Shown here in pieces: positions 34,397-45,823 of a DNA stretch of 64,000 nucleotides. The notes under the pieces were generated by a model. It was not told the origin of the DNA. It was given only the letters and a program-made list of their open reading frames with translations, and searched no databases. Position numbers and translations under genes: made by a program. Position 1 is the stretch's first letter. The number at the start of each line of letters is the position of its first letter. This stretch comes from Benincasa hispida (taxonomy: Eukaryota > Streptophyta > Magnoliopsida > Cucurbitales > Cucurbitaceae): positions 18,735,005 through 18,799,004 of the forward strand of contig NC_052357.1 in the NCBI RefSeq assembly GCF_009727055.1, written 5' to 3'.

Positions 34397-36420
34397 TATT
34401 GGGTTGTATATCCTAAAACTCATAGTTTGTAATATTAAACATATTCTATTATCAATAAAGATGTTATTGTCGAAATATTGTTGAATATGTGAATTGCACT
34501 TGTAAAGTCTAAAACCAATAAACTAAAAATCCATGGCTATTATTTGAATACATGTACTTTATGTGGAGACATAAGAGTAGATCAAGTTCAGTAAATAGCC
34601 AAAACGATCTATAATATATGAATAAGGTTGGGTACCTTATTACGGTAATACTATCGAATGCGGCCCACTTTGTAATTGTTATAATTTGTTGTAAAGTGCT
34701 ACCGACGAAGTGATCCTGATTCGTTCATGTATTGACATGAGAAGTAGAAGCGTCCTATGCAATGAGTTTACATAAGATCGGACCAAGAATTAAGTCACTA
34801 TTACTTTATAACGTTGTTTATTGTTTAAGACTGACTATTTCAAAATGACAACCTAGGTAACTTAACCTTAATCCTGAGCTAACTATGAACTTCTGTTTAT
34901 TCACGATTATCCTTAGATTTGCATGGGTGAGGATTGACTTAACAACGCCGACTCAATAAGCCTCCCATTTCAAGGATAAGATCAGGTAGATAGTTGGGTA
35001 CATAGGGTGTAAGACGGAATTCACTCTTACTTGCTTTTAGAGATAGTAGAGAGGTTGTTTCCTTAAGTGCTGACTTTAGGTCTTGAACAAGAGGCCCCAC
35101 CATCTCATTGGCCCGAGAGGAACTCGATTTAGTGATTGGATCACAAACCAATTTTTCAATAGAAGATCGGTGGGACTTAAGGAGCAAGATGTAATCTTAG
35201 GGGTAAAACAGCTTTGACCCAGCCGTTATTATGAACAACCTGTGAATGGTTAACTTACTAATCATGGTTATACTGAGTGGACATAATATATCTACAGTGG
35301 GGGGAGTGCAACTACTGGGCTTTAGTGGAGTGGCAGGGTAGTTAACGAATGGTGGTTAATTAGGTTAAAGAGTTTAGCCGGTTAATTGCGGATTGTTGAA
35401 GCACATGATCTGTAAGTCCATGAGGTCCCCCTATTAGCTCATATCGGGCTAAACTTTAGAACAGTGTGACGAACGAATTTGAAGTGTTCAAATTCGAATT
35501 TTGGAGTAACACGTTAAATATATACGATATATTTAACCTAATGTTTAATTGTGAATTAAATATAAAGAGAGAGAAAATAAGAGATATTTAAATAAGATTT
35601 AAATATCAAGATTATGAATAGAGATTCATATTCATTGAGATTATTGTTGGATTTAATATTAAATTAAATTAATTAATTTTTTAATTAATTATTTAATATT
35701 AATTTAATTTCAAAATTGATTATTAGAATTAATTTTGAAATTAAATGGATTTGGTCAAAATTGCATTAAAAAGCAAATTATTGACCAGGTCAAAAAATGT
35801 AGTGAAAGTCAAATTGTTGATTTTTTATCTTTGAAAGTCAAAAAGTCAAATTTTTTAACTTTGGACTTTGAGAGTCAAACTTTGATCAAGTTAGTGGATA
35901 GATCCAACATTTGTGAGTGAGAAATGTCAACTTTTGCATGGCTAAGTATTGTCTTCATTTGAAGACACTTGTCCCACTAAATCCCACTTTGAGTTAGTGG
36001 ATTTTTAGTGTCAAATTCTCATCAAACTCAAAGTTGCATATTTTGCATTTAATGGCCTTTAAAAGAAAGAGTTTCTTGTTTGTTTAGAACTCTTGGCCAT
36101 AGCGGAATTGGATGAGATTATGTGATAATCTCATTGCAATTTTCTCTCAAAGTCTTAGCTTTTTCCTCTCCAAATTAGTCACTCTCTAGATCCTACCATC
36201 CCATTCTAAGGCTGGAGAATAGTCGAGAAGACTCTCATGGTGGTCTACGAATCGTTTGTGAGAAGATTGAAGTTAACTTGCAGAAGATTCAAAGTCTACA
36301 AAGGTTGTATTCTTTTCCCTTTTTATTTGTTTCTTTTGCATGCTTATCTTTGTAATTAACCTAATTAGAGTATTTTATATTCGTTTTTTTTCTTCCGTTG
36401 CGCATGTGTTCGTTCCATCA
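34397..36420 (+). mobile_element. Solo LTR, copia family 1, nested in element B 3' LTR
   Basis: It starts with a mutated TATTGGGTTGTATATCC and ends TTCGTTCCATCA, 2024 bp. The flanks CTCTC (34392-34396) and CTCCC (36421-36425) match at 4 of 5. It keeps the AAGCCTCCCATTTCA block (about 34957) and the GTCAA/TTGAC cluster (about 35750-35890), as in element A. The open frames at 34939-35187 and 35735-35920 are shadows. Confidence 0.85.
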
Positions 36421-36777
36421 CTCCCTCTCCAAAAAATTATCAGAGCCTACAACTCCTGTTAATTCCCAACCCCTAAGGAGAATACAGGAGGCGCACTTGT
36501 GGTGGTGTCCACTTTGGGATTATTGTATTTTTTGTTCGAGGAGATTTGAAGTGTTCGTGACCAGATCAAGGAGGAATTTGTGAAGAATTGGTTCTTCAAG
36601 GGTAAGTGTTATTTCTACCCTTAATTCCTCTTTTAGATGCATGAAATTATGTATAATACATAACTATGTTTCTCTGTGATTTAATTTTTTGTGAAATTGA
36701 AATTGAGAACAATCTCGTTTCCGTATCAGACCTCACAGTCCTTTAATGGCATATCGATTAGCACCGAGGTCGCGTCA
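36421..36777 (+). mobile_element. Element B 3' LTR, second part, merging into the element D 5' edge
   Basis: The first portion matches the 3' end of LTRs like 29045-30920, including the GGTGGTGTCC step and the following GAAGAATTGGTT region. Element D's primer-binding site lies at 36782, so the last part may be a remnant of D's own 5' LTR. I cannot place the boundary between the two, and I see no target duplication. Confidence 0.45.
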
Positions 36778-36781
36778 TAAT

Positions 36782-36793
36782 TGCTTTCAGAGC
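36782..36793 (+). promoter_or_regulatory. Degraded primer-binding site of element D
   Basis: TGCTTTCAGAGC matches 10 of 12 bases of the copia TGGTATCAGAGC site and stands 69 bp before the D gag start, the normal position. Confidence 0.6.
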
Positions 36794-36861
36794 AGTGGTT
36801 TCTCCATAGCGCAACTACCTTTCGTGACATCTATTCTAACAATCTGAAAGAAATTATCCAT

Positions 36862-37850
36862 ATGTCGATCAAGAATGGTAAGGTTCTCCCCGATTTGTCC
36901 AAGCTCGAACCACTAAACGGAGCAAATTATCGCTGCTGGTCTCAGAAATTATTAATCTTCTTCGAGTAGTTGGAGATTGATTACATCCTCACCACATAAG
37001 TGCCTTCTGATACCAAGAAGGTGACCACTGTCTCTAATTCAGAATCCTCCAAACAACCTCTTGATGTTTCGAATCAATCAAAGTAGTCCTTCGCGATTGA
37101 TGCTGATAAGTACGAGAAAGATAATAAAACAGTCTGTGGCCATTTGCCGAACATATGACAGATTTGATGTTCGATTTTTTCGTGGTCCAAAAGTTAGCAA
37201 GGGTAATTTAGAGTACGTTAGAGTCCCGATATGGAGGAGATGATGTTGGTTGCAAAAAGTATGTTGTTGGTAAATGGCTACAATTTCAAATGACGGACGA
37301 AAAACTAATAATGGAGTAGATACATGAATATGAAAATTTGATGGCCAACATTCTGGCCGAGGGCACGAAAATATGTGAGGTTCTCCAAGCAAATATATTA
37401 CTTGAGAAATTTCCCCCATCCTAGAGTGACTACAGAAATCTTTTGAAACACAAAAAGAAGGATATGCATTTTAGGAGCTGATTAATCACATGCACATGGA
37501 ATAAGCCAATAGGTTATTAAGCTAATTTCTAGAAATCTAAATTCTATTAATGCCAACTTGGATGAATCTTCTGCTATTAACAAAGATAGGTCCAAATCAT
37601 GAGAAGCAATTTGGAAAGAATAATTCTTCTTAGAAGAATGGATGTCACAAAATTGCTGGTGGGAAGATTGAAAAGAAAAAATTGATTTACTATGTCTGCA
37701 GGAAACCTGGGCACAAATCCTATATGCGGACAAAGGAAAGGAAGGCCAAATTAACAACCCACACCACAAGCTAATCTTACTAAATAAGGTGATGTAATTG
37801 CCACTGTTGTGGAAGCAAACCTGGTGGAAAACAAAATTGACTAGATACTT
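36862..37850 (+). pseudogene. Element D gag, divergent copia lineage
   Basis: The frame starts MSIKNGKVLPDLSKLEPLNG and has the N-terminal gag WSQKLLIFFE step. Later frames carry YEKDNKTVCGHL, HEYENLMANILAEG and LLEKFPPS, typical of the capsid region. The zinc knuckle is degraded: Y-Y-V-C-R-K-P-G-H-K-S-Y-M, so the first and last Cys are replaced. Several stops interrupt it. It differs clearly from gag of element B, so D is a separate copia lineage. Confidence 0.8.
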
Positions 37851-39075
37851 GACATCGGAGCTTCAAGACATTTATGTTCAAATTGAGAGCTCTTCCATGA
37901 ATATGAGGACACTACTGATGGAGAATGTATGTTCATGGGTAACTCGACCAAAATATGAGTGCTTGGAAAAGGGAAGGTTCTTTTAAAATTAACCTCTGGA
38001 AAAACTTTATCCTTAAGTAATGTATTGTATGTACCTTACTTACGTAGGAACTTGGTGTTTGAGAGTCTGTTGAATCGAGCTGGGCTTAAAGTTGTCCTAG
38101 AAGCTGACAAGGTTGTCCTCACAAAAAATGGAGCTTTTGTTGGTAAAGGATATCTTGTTGATAGTCTTTTTGTACTGAATACTATCCCTGTTACAAATAT
38201 GATGAATGTAAGTGCTTCTAATTCTGCTTGCATAGTTGAGTCTCTTGATATGTGGCATGGTAGACTAAATCATGTGAATATTGCATCAGTTAAGAAACTT
38301 AAGGTTTTAAAATTGAAGAATGCGTCTGAAATACATGAAACTAGTAAATGTCCTATTTGTGTAGAAACAACGTTTATCAAGAAACCTTTTAAACCTGTCA
38401 CATCTAGAAGTACATAATTTCTAGATCTGATTCACTCTGATTTAGCTGATTTCAAAAACACCATAAGCAGAGGTGGAAAAAGTTACTACGTTTCTTTTGT
38501 TTGATGATTTTTCTAGATATACTGAAATCTATCTTTTAAAGACAAGAGATGAAGCTAGTAGTATGTTTTTTAAATATAAAGCTGAAGTAAAGAATTGATT
38601 AGATAAGAAGATTAAAAGGTTAAGATCATATAGATGTTGTGAACACAGTGATAATACACTTAAAGAATTTCTTGAATCAAATGGCATTATTCATGAATTT
38701 ACTGCACCTTATTCACCACAACAAAATGATATAGCAAAACGTAAAAATAAACCTCTTAAGAAGATGATGAATACTATGTTGTTAAGTTCTGGATTGTCTG
38801 ATAACATATGGGGGGAAGTTGTACTTTCTGGCTTTTTTGTTCTTAACAGAGTACCTCACAAGAAACTAGATAAGACACCCTACAAACTATGAAAAGGATA
38901 TGCACCTAATCTCTTTTACAGGGTGTAAGGATGTTTGGCTAAAGTACCATATCTTGCATTCAAGAAACCTACGGTAAGACCTAAAAATTTTGATTGTATG
39001 TTTATTGGTTATGCACAAAATAGTGCTGCATACAAATTTATGTGCTTGAATGATAGATTCATATGTGAATCATAG
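37851..39075 (+). pseudogene. Element D protease and integrase
   Basis: Protease reads L-D-I-G-A-S-R-H with the Asp codon at 37851; the usual third residue pattern D-(S/T)-G is altered to D-I-G. An open frame (37959-38417) carries LSNVLYVPYLRRNL, the pre-integrase WHGRLNHVN step and C-P-I-C of the HHCC domain. The core keeps IHSDLADF, but the second catalytic step reads R-S-Y-R-C-C-E-H, so that Asp is lost. APYSPQQND and the NRVPHKKLDKTPY region follow with stops. Confidence 0.82.
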
Positions 39076-39389
39076 GGATGCTAATTCTTTTAGCATGTTT
39101 TTCCATTGAAAAAGGGAAACATTGAATCTATTAGAATGACTAATTGTGAGAATGATTCTATTTCCATGCCTTCCTTGTCTAATAGTATGCATGAAACAAG
39201 AAATAATATAGCTTCTAGTAGTATGTATGACATTGTAGATGTTAACACCACAGATAAAATGCATGATATAGAACCTAGAAGAAGTAAGAGATAGAGAACT
39301 GAGAAAAATTTTGGTCTTGGTTCTTTTAACTACCTTTTTAGTTAAGGGATTAAATGATATATATTATCAATTTGCATATATGTATCTAA

Positions 39390-40016
39390 TAGATGGAGAT
39401 CCTAAAACTTACCAAGAAGCCTTAAGTTCTGTAGACTTTAACTTATGGAAGGAAGCTGTTAAGAGTGAACTGGATTCTCTAATCATGAATCAAACTTAGA
39501 ACTTAGTAGATCTTCCAAAAGAAAACAAACCTATTAAGTGTAAGTGGATTTTCAAAAGGAAAATGAGACCAAATGGTTCAATTGAAATATATAAGGATAG
39601 ATGGGTAGTAGTAGAGTATACACAAAAACAAAGTAAACGTATTCCCCTATAACAAAAATAGCTACTGTTAGAGTCTCAATTGCACTAGCTGTTATCCATG
39701 GACTTCTAATTCAAGAAATGGAAGTAAAAACAACATTCTTCAATGGTGACCTAGAAGAAGAAATCTATATGGTACAACCTGAAGGCTTTACAGTAGCCGG
39801 TTAGGAAAACAAAGTATGTAAACTAAAAAAAATCTTTTTACGGTCTTAAACAAACTCCCAGACAATGGTGTGAAAAATTCAATGATACTTTGATAAACAA
39901 TGGGTTTAAGGTAAACTCCTTAGATACATGTGTTTATTCAAAATTATTTGAAGCTGAGTGCGTGATTAAATGTTTGTATGTTAATGATATGCTCATCTTT
40001 GGAACAAACATAGAGA
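39390..40016 (+). pseudogene. Element D reverse transcriptase, truncated
   Basis: It starts at the GDPKTYQEAL step, continues with CKWIFKRK and a frameshifted middle, then SFYGLKQTPRQW and CLYVNDMLIFGTN. The catalytic YVDD is YVND, so one essential Asp is Asn. The domain stops at about 40016, where a minus-strand gypsy fragment begins, and RNase H is missing. Confidence 0.82.
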
Positions 40017-40111
40017 CGATACCAGGATGGGAGGATTGAATAGATATTTCTTCACTTTGTCAAACGCCCTTTGGCAATCCTCCTTCCCTGTGTCTATCTT
40101 TTCTTCAAAAG
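40017..40111 (-). pseudogene. Ty3/gypsy RT-RNase H fragment running into the gap
   Basis: On the minus strand it encodes CQRAFDKVKKYLFNPPILV, the boundary of gypsy reverse transcriptase and RNase H (usual form C-Q-x-A-F-D-x-(I/V)-K-x-Y-L-x-x-P-P-(I/V)-L). This is neither copia RT nor related to its neighbours. It abuts element D RT and is cut by the 100-N gap, so its extent and junction are unknown. Confidence 0.7.
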
Positions 40112-40211
40112 NNNNNNNNNNNNNNNNNNNNNNNNNNNNNNNNNNNNNNNNNNNNNNNNNNNNNNNNNNNNNNNNNNNNNNNNNNNNNNNNNNNNNNNNN
40201 NNNNNNNNNNN
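40112..40211. other. Assembly gap, 100 N
   Basis: Exactly 100 N. Element D and the gypsy fragment lie left of it; the leader of element C begins immediately right of it. The 5' LTR and PBS of element C are therefore missing. Confidence 0.99.
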
Positions 40212-40680
40212 ATTCATTAGTGGGAGGCATTGCGAATGCTCGTCGTTTAGTAGAAGGCGCACGCTAGACGATCGTGTAGTTTAGCAAGCTTTCATTGCTT
40301 TAGTTACTACCTTTGCGAATTGCACGTATGTAATACAGAGCGCTAAGCTAAGCGATCGCTTAGGCGGATGGGCTTCGGCGACATCTAGTCGCTTAGACGA
40401 TCACGAAAGAGTGGCGTTGTGCGGAGTTGACGCTAAGCGATTTGTGTACTTCAGGCTTCATCAGCTTAGTAAAGGTACACGATCGTTTGTAGTTAATAAC
40501 TAAACGATTTTTTTGGATTTTTCTAGGACGATCGTATAGTAAATGCTAACACGATCGTTTAACTCTTGGCTGAGCGCTGTACGCGATAGGAACGAAGTGT
40601 TTGTTTATCGTATAAGTACGATCGTGCGGTTGCTTTAGTTACACGATGGATGCGTTGGAGAAACGATGCTTTGCCCGAGG
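40212..40680. repeat. CGATCG word array in the element C leader
   Basis: About ten variants of ACGATCGTGTAG or its reverse form CTAAGCGATCGCTTA occur in 450 bp, in both orientations, for example near 40283, 40343, 40491, 40532, 40553 and 40621. The region is GC-richer than its surroundings. It occupies the leader 5' to the conserved block. A weaker version of the array lies in the related LTR at 52640-52860. Confidence 0.6.
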
Positions 40681-42440
40681 GTTCAAGACCCATCGCCTGT
40701 TTGAACCGGAGACTCCTTGTTTTTGTTAATAGTTTAGCTTTCCTTTTGTGTTTTTAAGGCCCATTTTCACCCGATTCATCAACTTTTATTGCTTACATGT
40801 GATGTATTAGTTGCTTATAGTCAAAGTGTTGATCATATAGTTTAGAAAACTCCACCTTAGGTTGTTGCAATTATTCATACCATCATGTATTATAAATGTT
40901 ATAAATATTCAGAAAAATTACTTGTAAGCATGCACATGCATCATGAAATATTAAGGATTATATTTTGATGCCAGTAGAAGTATTTCATGCATCATCCTTT
41001 TATATAAATGTTATAGTCTACAGGGGTGAATGGAAAGCATGTCTTGCTTGTTTCATTGCCGTTTTGTATAAGTGTTATATAAAAGAAGTAGCAATGAATG
41101 GACAATGCATTGAGCATGACACTTAGGCTGTTTATAATCGTTATGAATGCCTTGCATGTGTTAGGTTAGCATTGTGGTTGTTTTTGTTTATAAGTGTTAT
41201 AAAGAAAATTAGACCTAAAATCAATAATTCAGAGTTGCATGCGGACTTAGGGTGAACTCAAGTTTTTTAAAAGGGTTTTAAAATTGGATTGAATATACCT
41301 AAGTCAAATTGTTCTAAAGAGTTGAGTAACCTAGATTAATCTTTTAAAATCGGTTTAATAGGATTAAATTGGTTGAAATAAAAGATTAAATTTGTTGTAA
41401 ACCTATCTATAAGGGACCTTTTGTCCAAGGTGGGTTCTGGCTAGGCTGGGGTTCTTAAGTTGACGGAAACGTAACAACCCTACCTGGGAACCTACCTGGA
41501 AAGATGAATTAGATAGATTTTGAACAAGCATGCGACATTTTGGTCAAAGATTCTGTTAAAAAGTTTAATGGATGATGATAAAAAAGTTGTTCAATTATCC
41601 AAGGTAAAAGTTACTCTTGGGAAAACCTAAAAGTCAATTAGTTAAAATCCTTAGCCGTGTTTTTTCTAAGTAAGCTAAACCCTAGGTTATATAACAATCA
41701 GTGGGAGGAAGAGGCATATCAGATATGCTATGATTCCATTCACATTTCTCCTTGTATATTCACGTTGTGAGATTCATGCTTGGCCTCGAGATGCCCAAGA
41801 TGCATCCCTCTTCGGATGGTGTTTGCATGAGTCAATATCAAGGTGAACGGAGAGAGTATTTATAGTAAGTGGGTGAAGAGTGTGTATCAACACATCCTAT
41901 GGTCTCTGTCATTGGTTCACACCGTGAGATCATTCTGTACGCCCTCGTATCGCCTTTGGAGCGCCACCCTTCGGATGAGTTTGGTGCAGTTGGTCAATAT
42001 CAAGGTGAATTCCAGAAATGGATAGGGTCGCTTTAGGTTTTCCCCCAATCAGATTTTTTTCCCTTCAGATTGGTCTTTTGGGACGGACCTCTAGGGCTTA
42101 AAATGGCAAGTCACACTTACGGGAGATTGTTAAGTAAGTTAATGATCTCTTGGCCAAATCAATGATGGCTTGTCGTTATAGGAACAAGAGTTGTTCTGGT
42201 ATTAATGACTGGTTGAGAACTTCTCAATTCAGAGGAGGGATAACTGACCTCCCTTTGGTGGCTTTTGTCTTAAACCTTTGAAGCATCATTGCGAAACTAG
42301 ATGTCAAACGGGGTTCATGTTAGTTTTGCTAAAACCTTATTGGATGTGGTTTCGTTTTACAACGGGTATTTGCTTAAAACCTAACGTAGGTCAATGTGTT
42401 TTTCTTTTTAGCAACTCGTTAGTATTTCCGTTTAAAGTTT
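40681..42440 (+). promoter_or_regulatory. Element C untranslated leader
   Basis: After AT-rich DNA with repeated ATAAGTGTTATA-type steps, the part from about 41200 matches element B's leader closely. It has two copies of the GTGAGAT-C-AT module (about 41767 and 41924), each followed by CATCCCTCTTCGGATGG-like and GTCAATATCAAGGTGAA steps, then AGGAACAAGAGTTGTTCTGG. It has no open frame of note; the frames at 41843-42481 are shadows. Confidence 0.6.
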
Positions 42441-42605
42441 TTACAAATGATCGATTACTTACAGTGGAAAGAATCGTATGAAATGAATTTTGTGGCAAAC
42501 GACCTCTATCCCACTACTCTCCAAAAGAGGAGACAAGAAAGTAGATATAATTTATTGATCTTGGAGACATGTCTGGTAGAGAATGATGATTCTGCCTGGA
42601 TCCTT
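42441..42605 (+). pseudogene. Element C gag scar
   Basis: A single open frame (42447-42674) joins a short N-terminal gag-like piece, DYLQWKESYEMNFVANDL, through about ten codons to the pre-protease LLILETCLVENDDSAW. The capsid core and zinc knuckle are absent. This resembles the loss in element A but with a different junction. Confidence 0.6.
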
Positions 42606-43900
42606 GATTCAGGTGCTACCAATCATGTCAGTTTCTCTTACCAAGGATTCAGTTCCTGGCAAACGTTGCCATAGAGAGAGACGACTCTTCGAGTCGGTAT
42701 TGGTGAGGTTGTTTCAGCTGTTACTGTAGGCAGGCTGAAGTTATTTGTTGACAAGAAACGTTATCTGTTACTGGATAATGTTTTTGTAGTTCCTCATATT
42801 AAGAGGAACTTAATCTCGGTTTCTTGTCTCAATGAATAAGGCTATACCATCTCCTTTTCTGAGAATAAAGTATTTATTTTCAAGAATGGAATGGAGATTG
42901 GTTATGGTTCAATGGAAAATAACTTATATGTACTAAGGCCATTAGTCATAAAACCCTTGTTTAACACTGAAATGTTCAGTACGGAAACAACAGCTAAAAG
43001 ACCAAAGGTTTCTCCAAAGGAAAATGCCTATCTTTGGCATCTTAGGAGGTCACATCAACCTCAATAGGATTGAGAAGTTGGTGAAAAGTGGACTTCTAAA
43101 GAGTTTAGAAGAATACTCCTTGCCGGTATGTGAATCATGTCTCGAAGGCAAGATGACCAAATGACCTTTTACTGGAAAAGGTTATAGAGCCAAGGAAGCC
43201 TAGAAAGCCTAGGAGATTATACATTTAGACCTTTGTGGTCCGATGAATGTTAGAGCTCAAGGTGGGTATGAATTTTTCATCTCTTTTATAGATGATTATT
43301 CAAGGTTTGGGTATCTCTTCCTAATGCAACGTAAGTCTGGAGCCCTTGACAAGTTCAAGGAGTATAAGGTTGAATTTGAAAACTTGTTAAGTAAGAAGAT
43401 AAAAACACTATGATCTGATCGTGGTGGAGAGTATATAGACCAACAATTCCAGAACTATATGATAGAACATGGGATTGCATCCCAACTCTCGGCCCCTGGT
43501 ACACCTTAGCAGAATGGTGTATCTGAAAGGAGAAATAAAACCTTGTTGGACATGTTTTGGTCTATGATGAGTTATGCTCATCTTCCAGACTCGTTTTGGG
43601 GTTATGTAGTGCAGACTGCATGTTATATCCTGAACAACGTTCACTCAAAAAGTGTTTCTGAAACACCTTTTGAGTTGTGGAGAGGCCATAAAGGTAGTTT
43701 ATGCCACTTCAAGATTTGGGGCTACCCATCACATGTGCTAGCAACTAACCCAAAGAAGTTGGAACCGCGTTCAAAGGTTTGCCTCTTTGTAGGCTACCTC
43801 AAGGAAATGAGAGAAGGATACTTCTATGATCTGAGTGAGAACAAAGTGTTTGTTTCCACTATGCCATCTTCTTGGAAGAAGACCACATGAGGGATCATAA
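42606..43900 (+). pseudogene. Element C protease and integrase
   Basis: The protease active site L-D-S-G-A-T-N-H is intact, with the Asp codon at 42606. Stops follow at about 42672 and in VSCLNE. Integrase has C-E-S-C-L-E-G-K-M-T-K, HLDLCGPMN, IDDYSRFGYLFL, an S-D-R-G-G-E step preceded by a stop and V-S-E-R-R-N-K-T, so all three catalytic acids are encoded. The C-terminal half is in a long frame (43543-43890) with ETPFELWRGHKG. A small duplication, AGCCTAGAAAGCCTAG near 43197, shifts the frame. Confidence 0.82.
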
Positions 43901-45335
43901 GTCACGAAGTAAGCTTGTTTTACGTGAGATCTCTAATGAGACTGAGAGTGCTAAAGATTCAACAAGAGTTGTTGAACAGGCCGACAGATCAACAAGAGTT
44001 GTTGAGTTCGGAACGTCTAGTTAACCAGCTCAAGAGTTGAGATTGCCTCGATGTAATGGGAGGGTTATGAACCTACCAAACCGCTACATGGGTTTGACTG
44101 AAGCCCAAAACGTCATTACGAATGATGGGGTCGAGGATCCGTTGTCTTTTAAGAAAGCAATGGAGGATGTTGACAAAGATGAATGGGTTAAGGCCATGAA
44201 CCCGAAAATGAAGTCTATGCACTTCAATAACGTTTGGGAGCTTGTTGATCCACCTGATGGGGTAAGACCTATTGAGTGTAAGAGGATCTTTAAGCGAAAG
44301 AGATATACTAGATGGAAAGGTGCAAACCTTTAAGGCTAGACTTGTGGCAAAGGGTTATACCTAGGTTGAGGGAGTTGACTATGAGGAAACTTTCTCACCT
44401 GTTGTCATGCTGAAGTCTATCAGTATTATCCTGTCCATAACCACATTTTATGATTATGAAATATGACAAATGGATGTCAAAACTGCCTTTCTTAATGGTA
44501 ATCTTGAGGAGACCATCTATATGACTCAACCAGAGGGGTTCATAGTTCCAGATCAAAAGCAAAGAGTTTGCAAGCTTAATAGGTCCATTTATAGGTTGAA
44601 ACAAGCATTTAGATCTTGGAACATCAAATTTGACACTGCTGTCAAGTCATTTGGCTTTGACCAGAACGTTGATGAGCCTTGTGTTTACAAGAAGATCATC
44701 AACAGCTCAGTAGCTTTCCTGGTTCTGTATGTAGATGATATCCTACTCATTGGGAATGATGTAGGGTATTTGATTGACATTAAGAGTTGGCTAGCTGCCC
44801 AGTTCCAAATGAAAGATTTGGGTGAGTCACAGTATGTTCTCGGGATCTAGATCATTCAGGATCGCAAGAACAAACGGTTAGCCCTGTCTCAGGCATCCTA
44901 CATTGATCAAATGTTGATTAGGTACAGGATGCAGGATTCCAATAGGGGTTTATTATCCTTCAGGCATGGAATCATTCTGTCTAAGGCTCAATGTCCTAAG
45001 ACACCTCTAGAGGTTGAGGAAATGAGACGGATTCCCTATGCTTCTGCTGTAGAAAGCTTGATGTATGCATGTTGTGTACCAGACCTGACATTTGCTATAT
45101 AGTAGGGATTGTCAGTTGGTATCAATCCAATCCAGGATTTGATCACTGAACGGCGGTTAAGACGATGCTCAAGTATCTTCAGAGAACGAGGGACTACATG
45201 CTTGTGTATGGAGATAAGAATCTGATCCTTACAGGATACAATGTTGCTGATTCCTTTACAAAGGCCCTCATGGCTAAAGTGTTTGTGGGTCACCTGGAGA
45301 GTCTGGGTCCGCGGGACATGTGGCGTCTTGTCTAA
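43901..45335 (+). pseudogene. Element C reverse transcriptase with RNase H deleted
   Basis: The RT is the best preserved here. Frames at 44037-44333 and 44470-44850 hold VEDPLSFKKAMEDVDKDEW, MDVKTAFLNGNLEETIYM and LYVDDILLIGND with both Asp. The connection continues at 44911-45102. At about 45240 the frame goes from L-I-L-T-G-Y directly to N-V-A-D-S-F-T-K-A-L, so almost the whole RNase H domain has been deleted. The junction is the same in the second copy (about 50980), so it is real and not a read error. Confidence 0.85.
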
Positions 45336-45440
45336 GGCAAGTGGGAGATGATATTGGGGTATGCCCTAGTTTATTCTATATTGTACATTTTATCTTTTAT
45401 TGTACATTAGTCTCCCGAGTTATTAGGACAAGTGGGATAT

Positions 45441-45798
45441 TGTTGAGATTGGTGTCCTAATTCTCCCAGTGTCTTGTTGTTTTGTAAAGATACACATTGT
45501 TCAATGAATGAAATAAGTGTTATTTAATTCTAGAATTTACTCATATCCAATAAACAAAGCTCTTTGGTTATCTTATGTGAACTTAAGCATGTATATGTGA
45601 TATACAAGTGGATCATGTCTTAAGTGATCACCTAAATAGGTTTGTAGTATAAGGATTAAGTTCGGATACCTGATCCTGGTGACACTACGAATACGACCCA
45701 TTTTGTAGAGATTTTCAAGTGTTGTAAACTACTACAGATGGTAGATCCTAACCATTTATGTGGAGACGTGGAGCGGGGGTGTCCTATACAAAGAGTTT
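45441..45798 (+). mobile_element. Element C 3' LTR, cut by the gap
   Basis: It begins TGTTGAGATTGGTGTCC after the purine tract AAGTGGGATAT (45430-45440) and is interrupted by the 25-N gap. The full LTR is seen in the second copy at 51181-53389. Confidence 0.85.
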
Positions 45799-45823
45799 NN
45801 NNNNNNNNNNNNNNNNNNNNNNN
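45799..45823. other. Assembly gap, 25 N
   Basis: Exactly 25 N, a fixed small size used by some long-read gap fillers when an overlap cannot be closed. The sequence after it restarts at the first base of the contig that begins at 40212. Confidence 0.99.
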
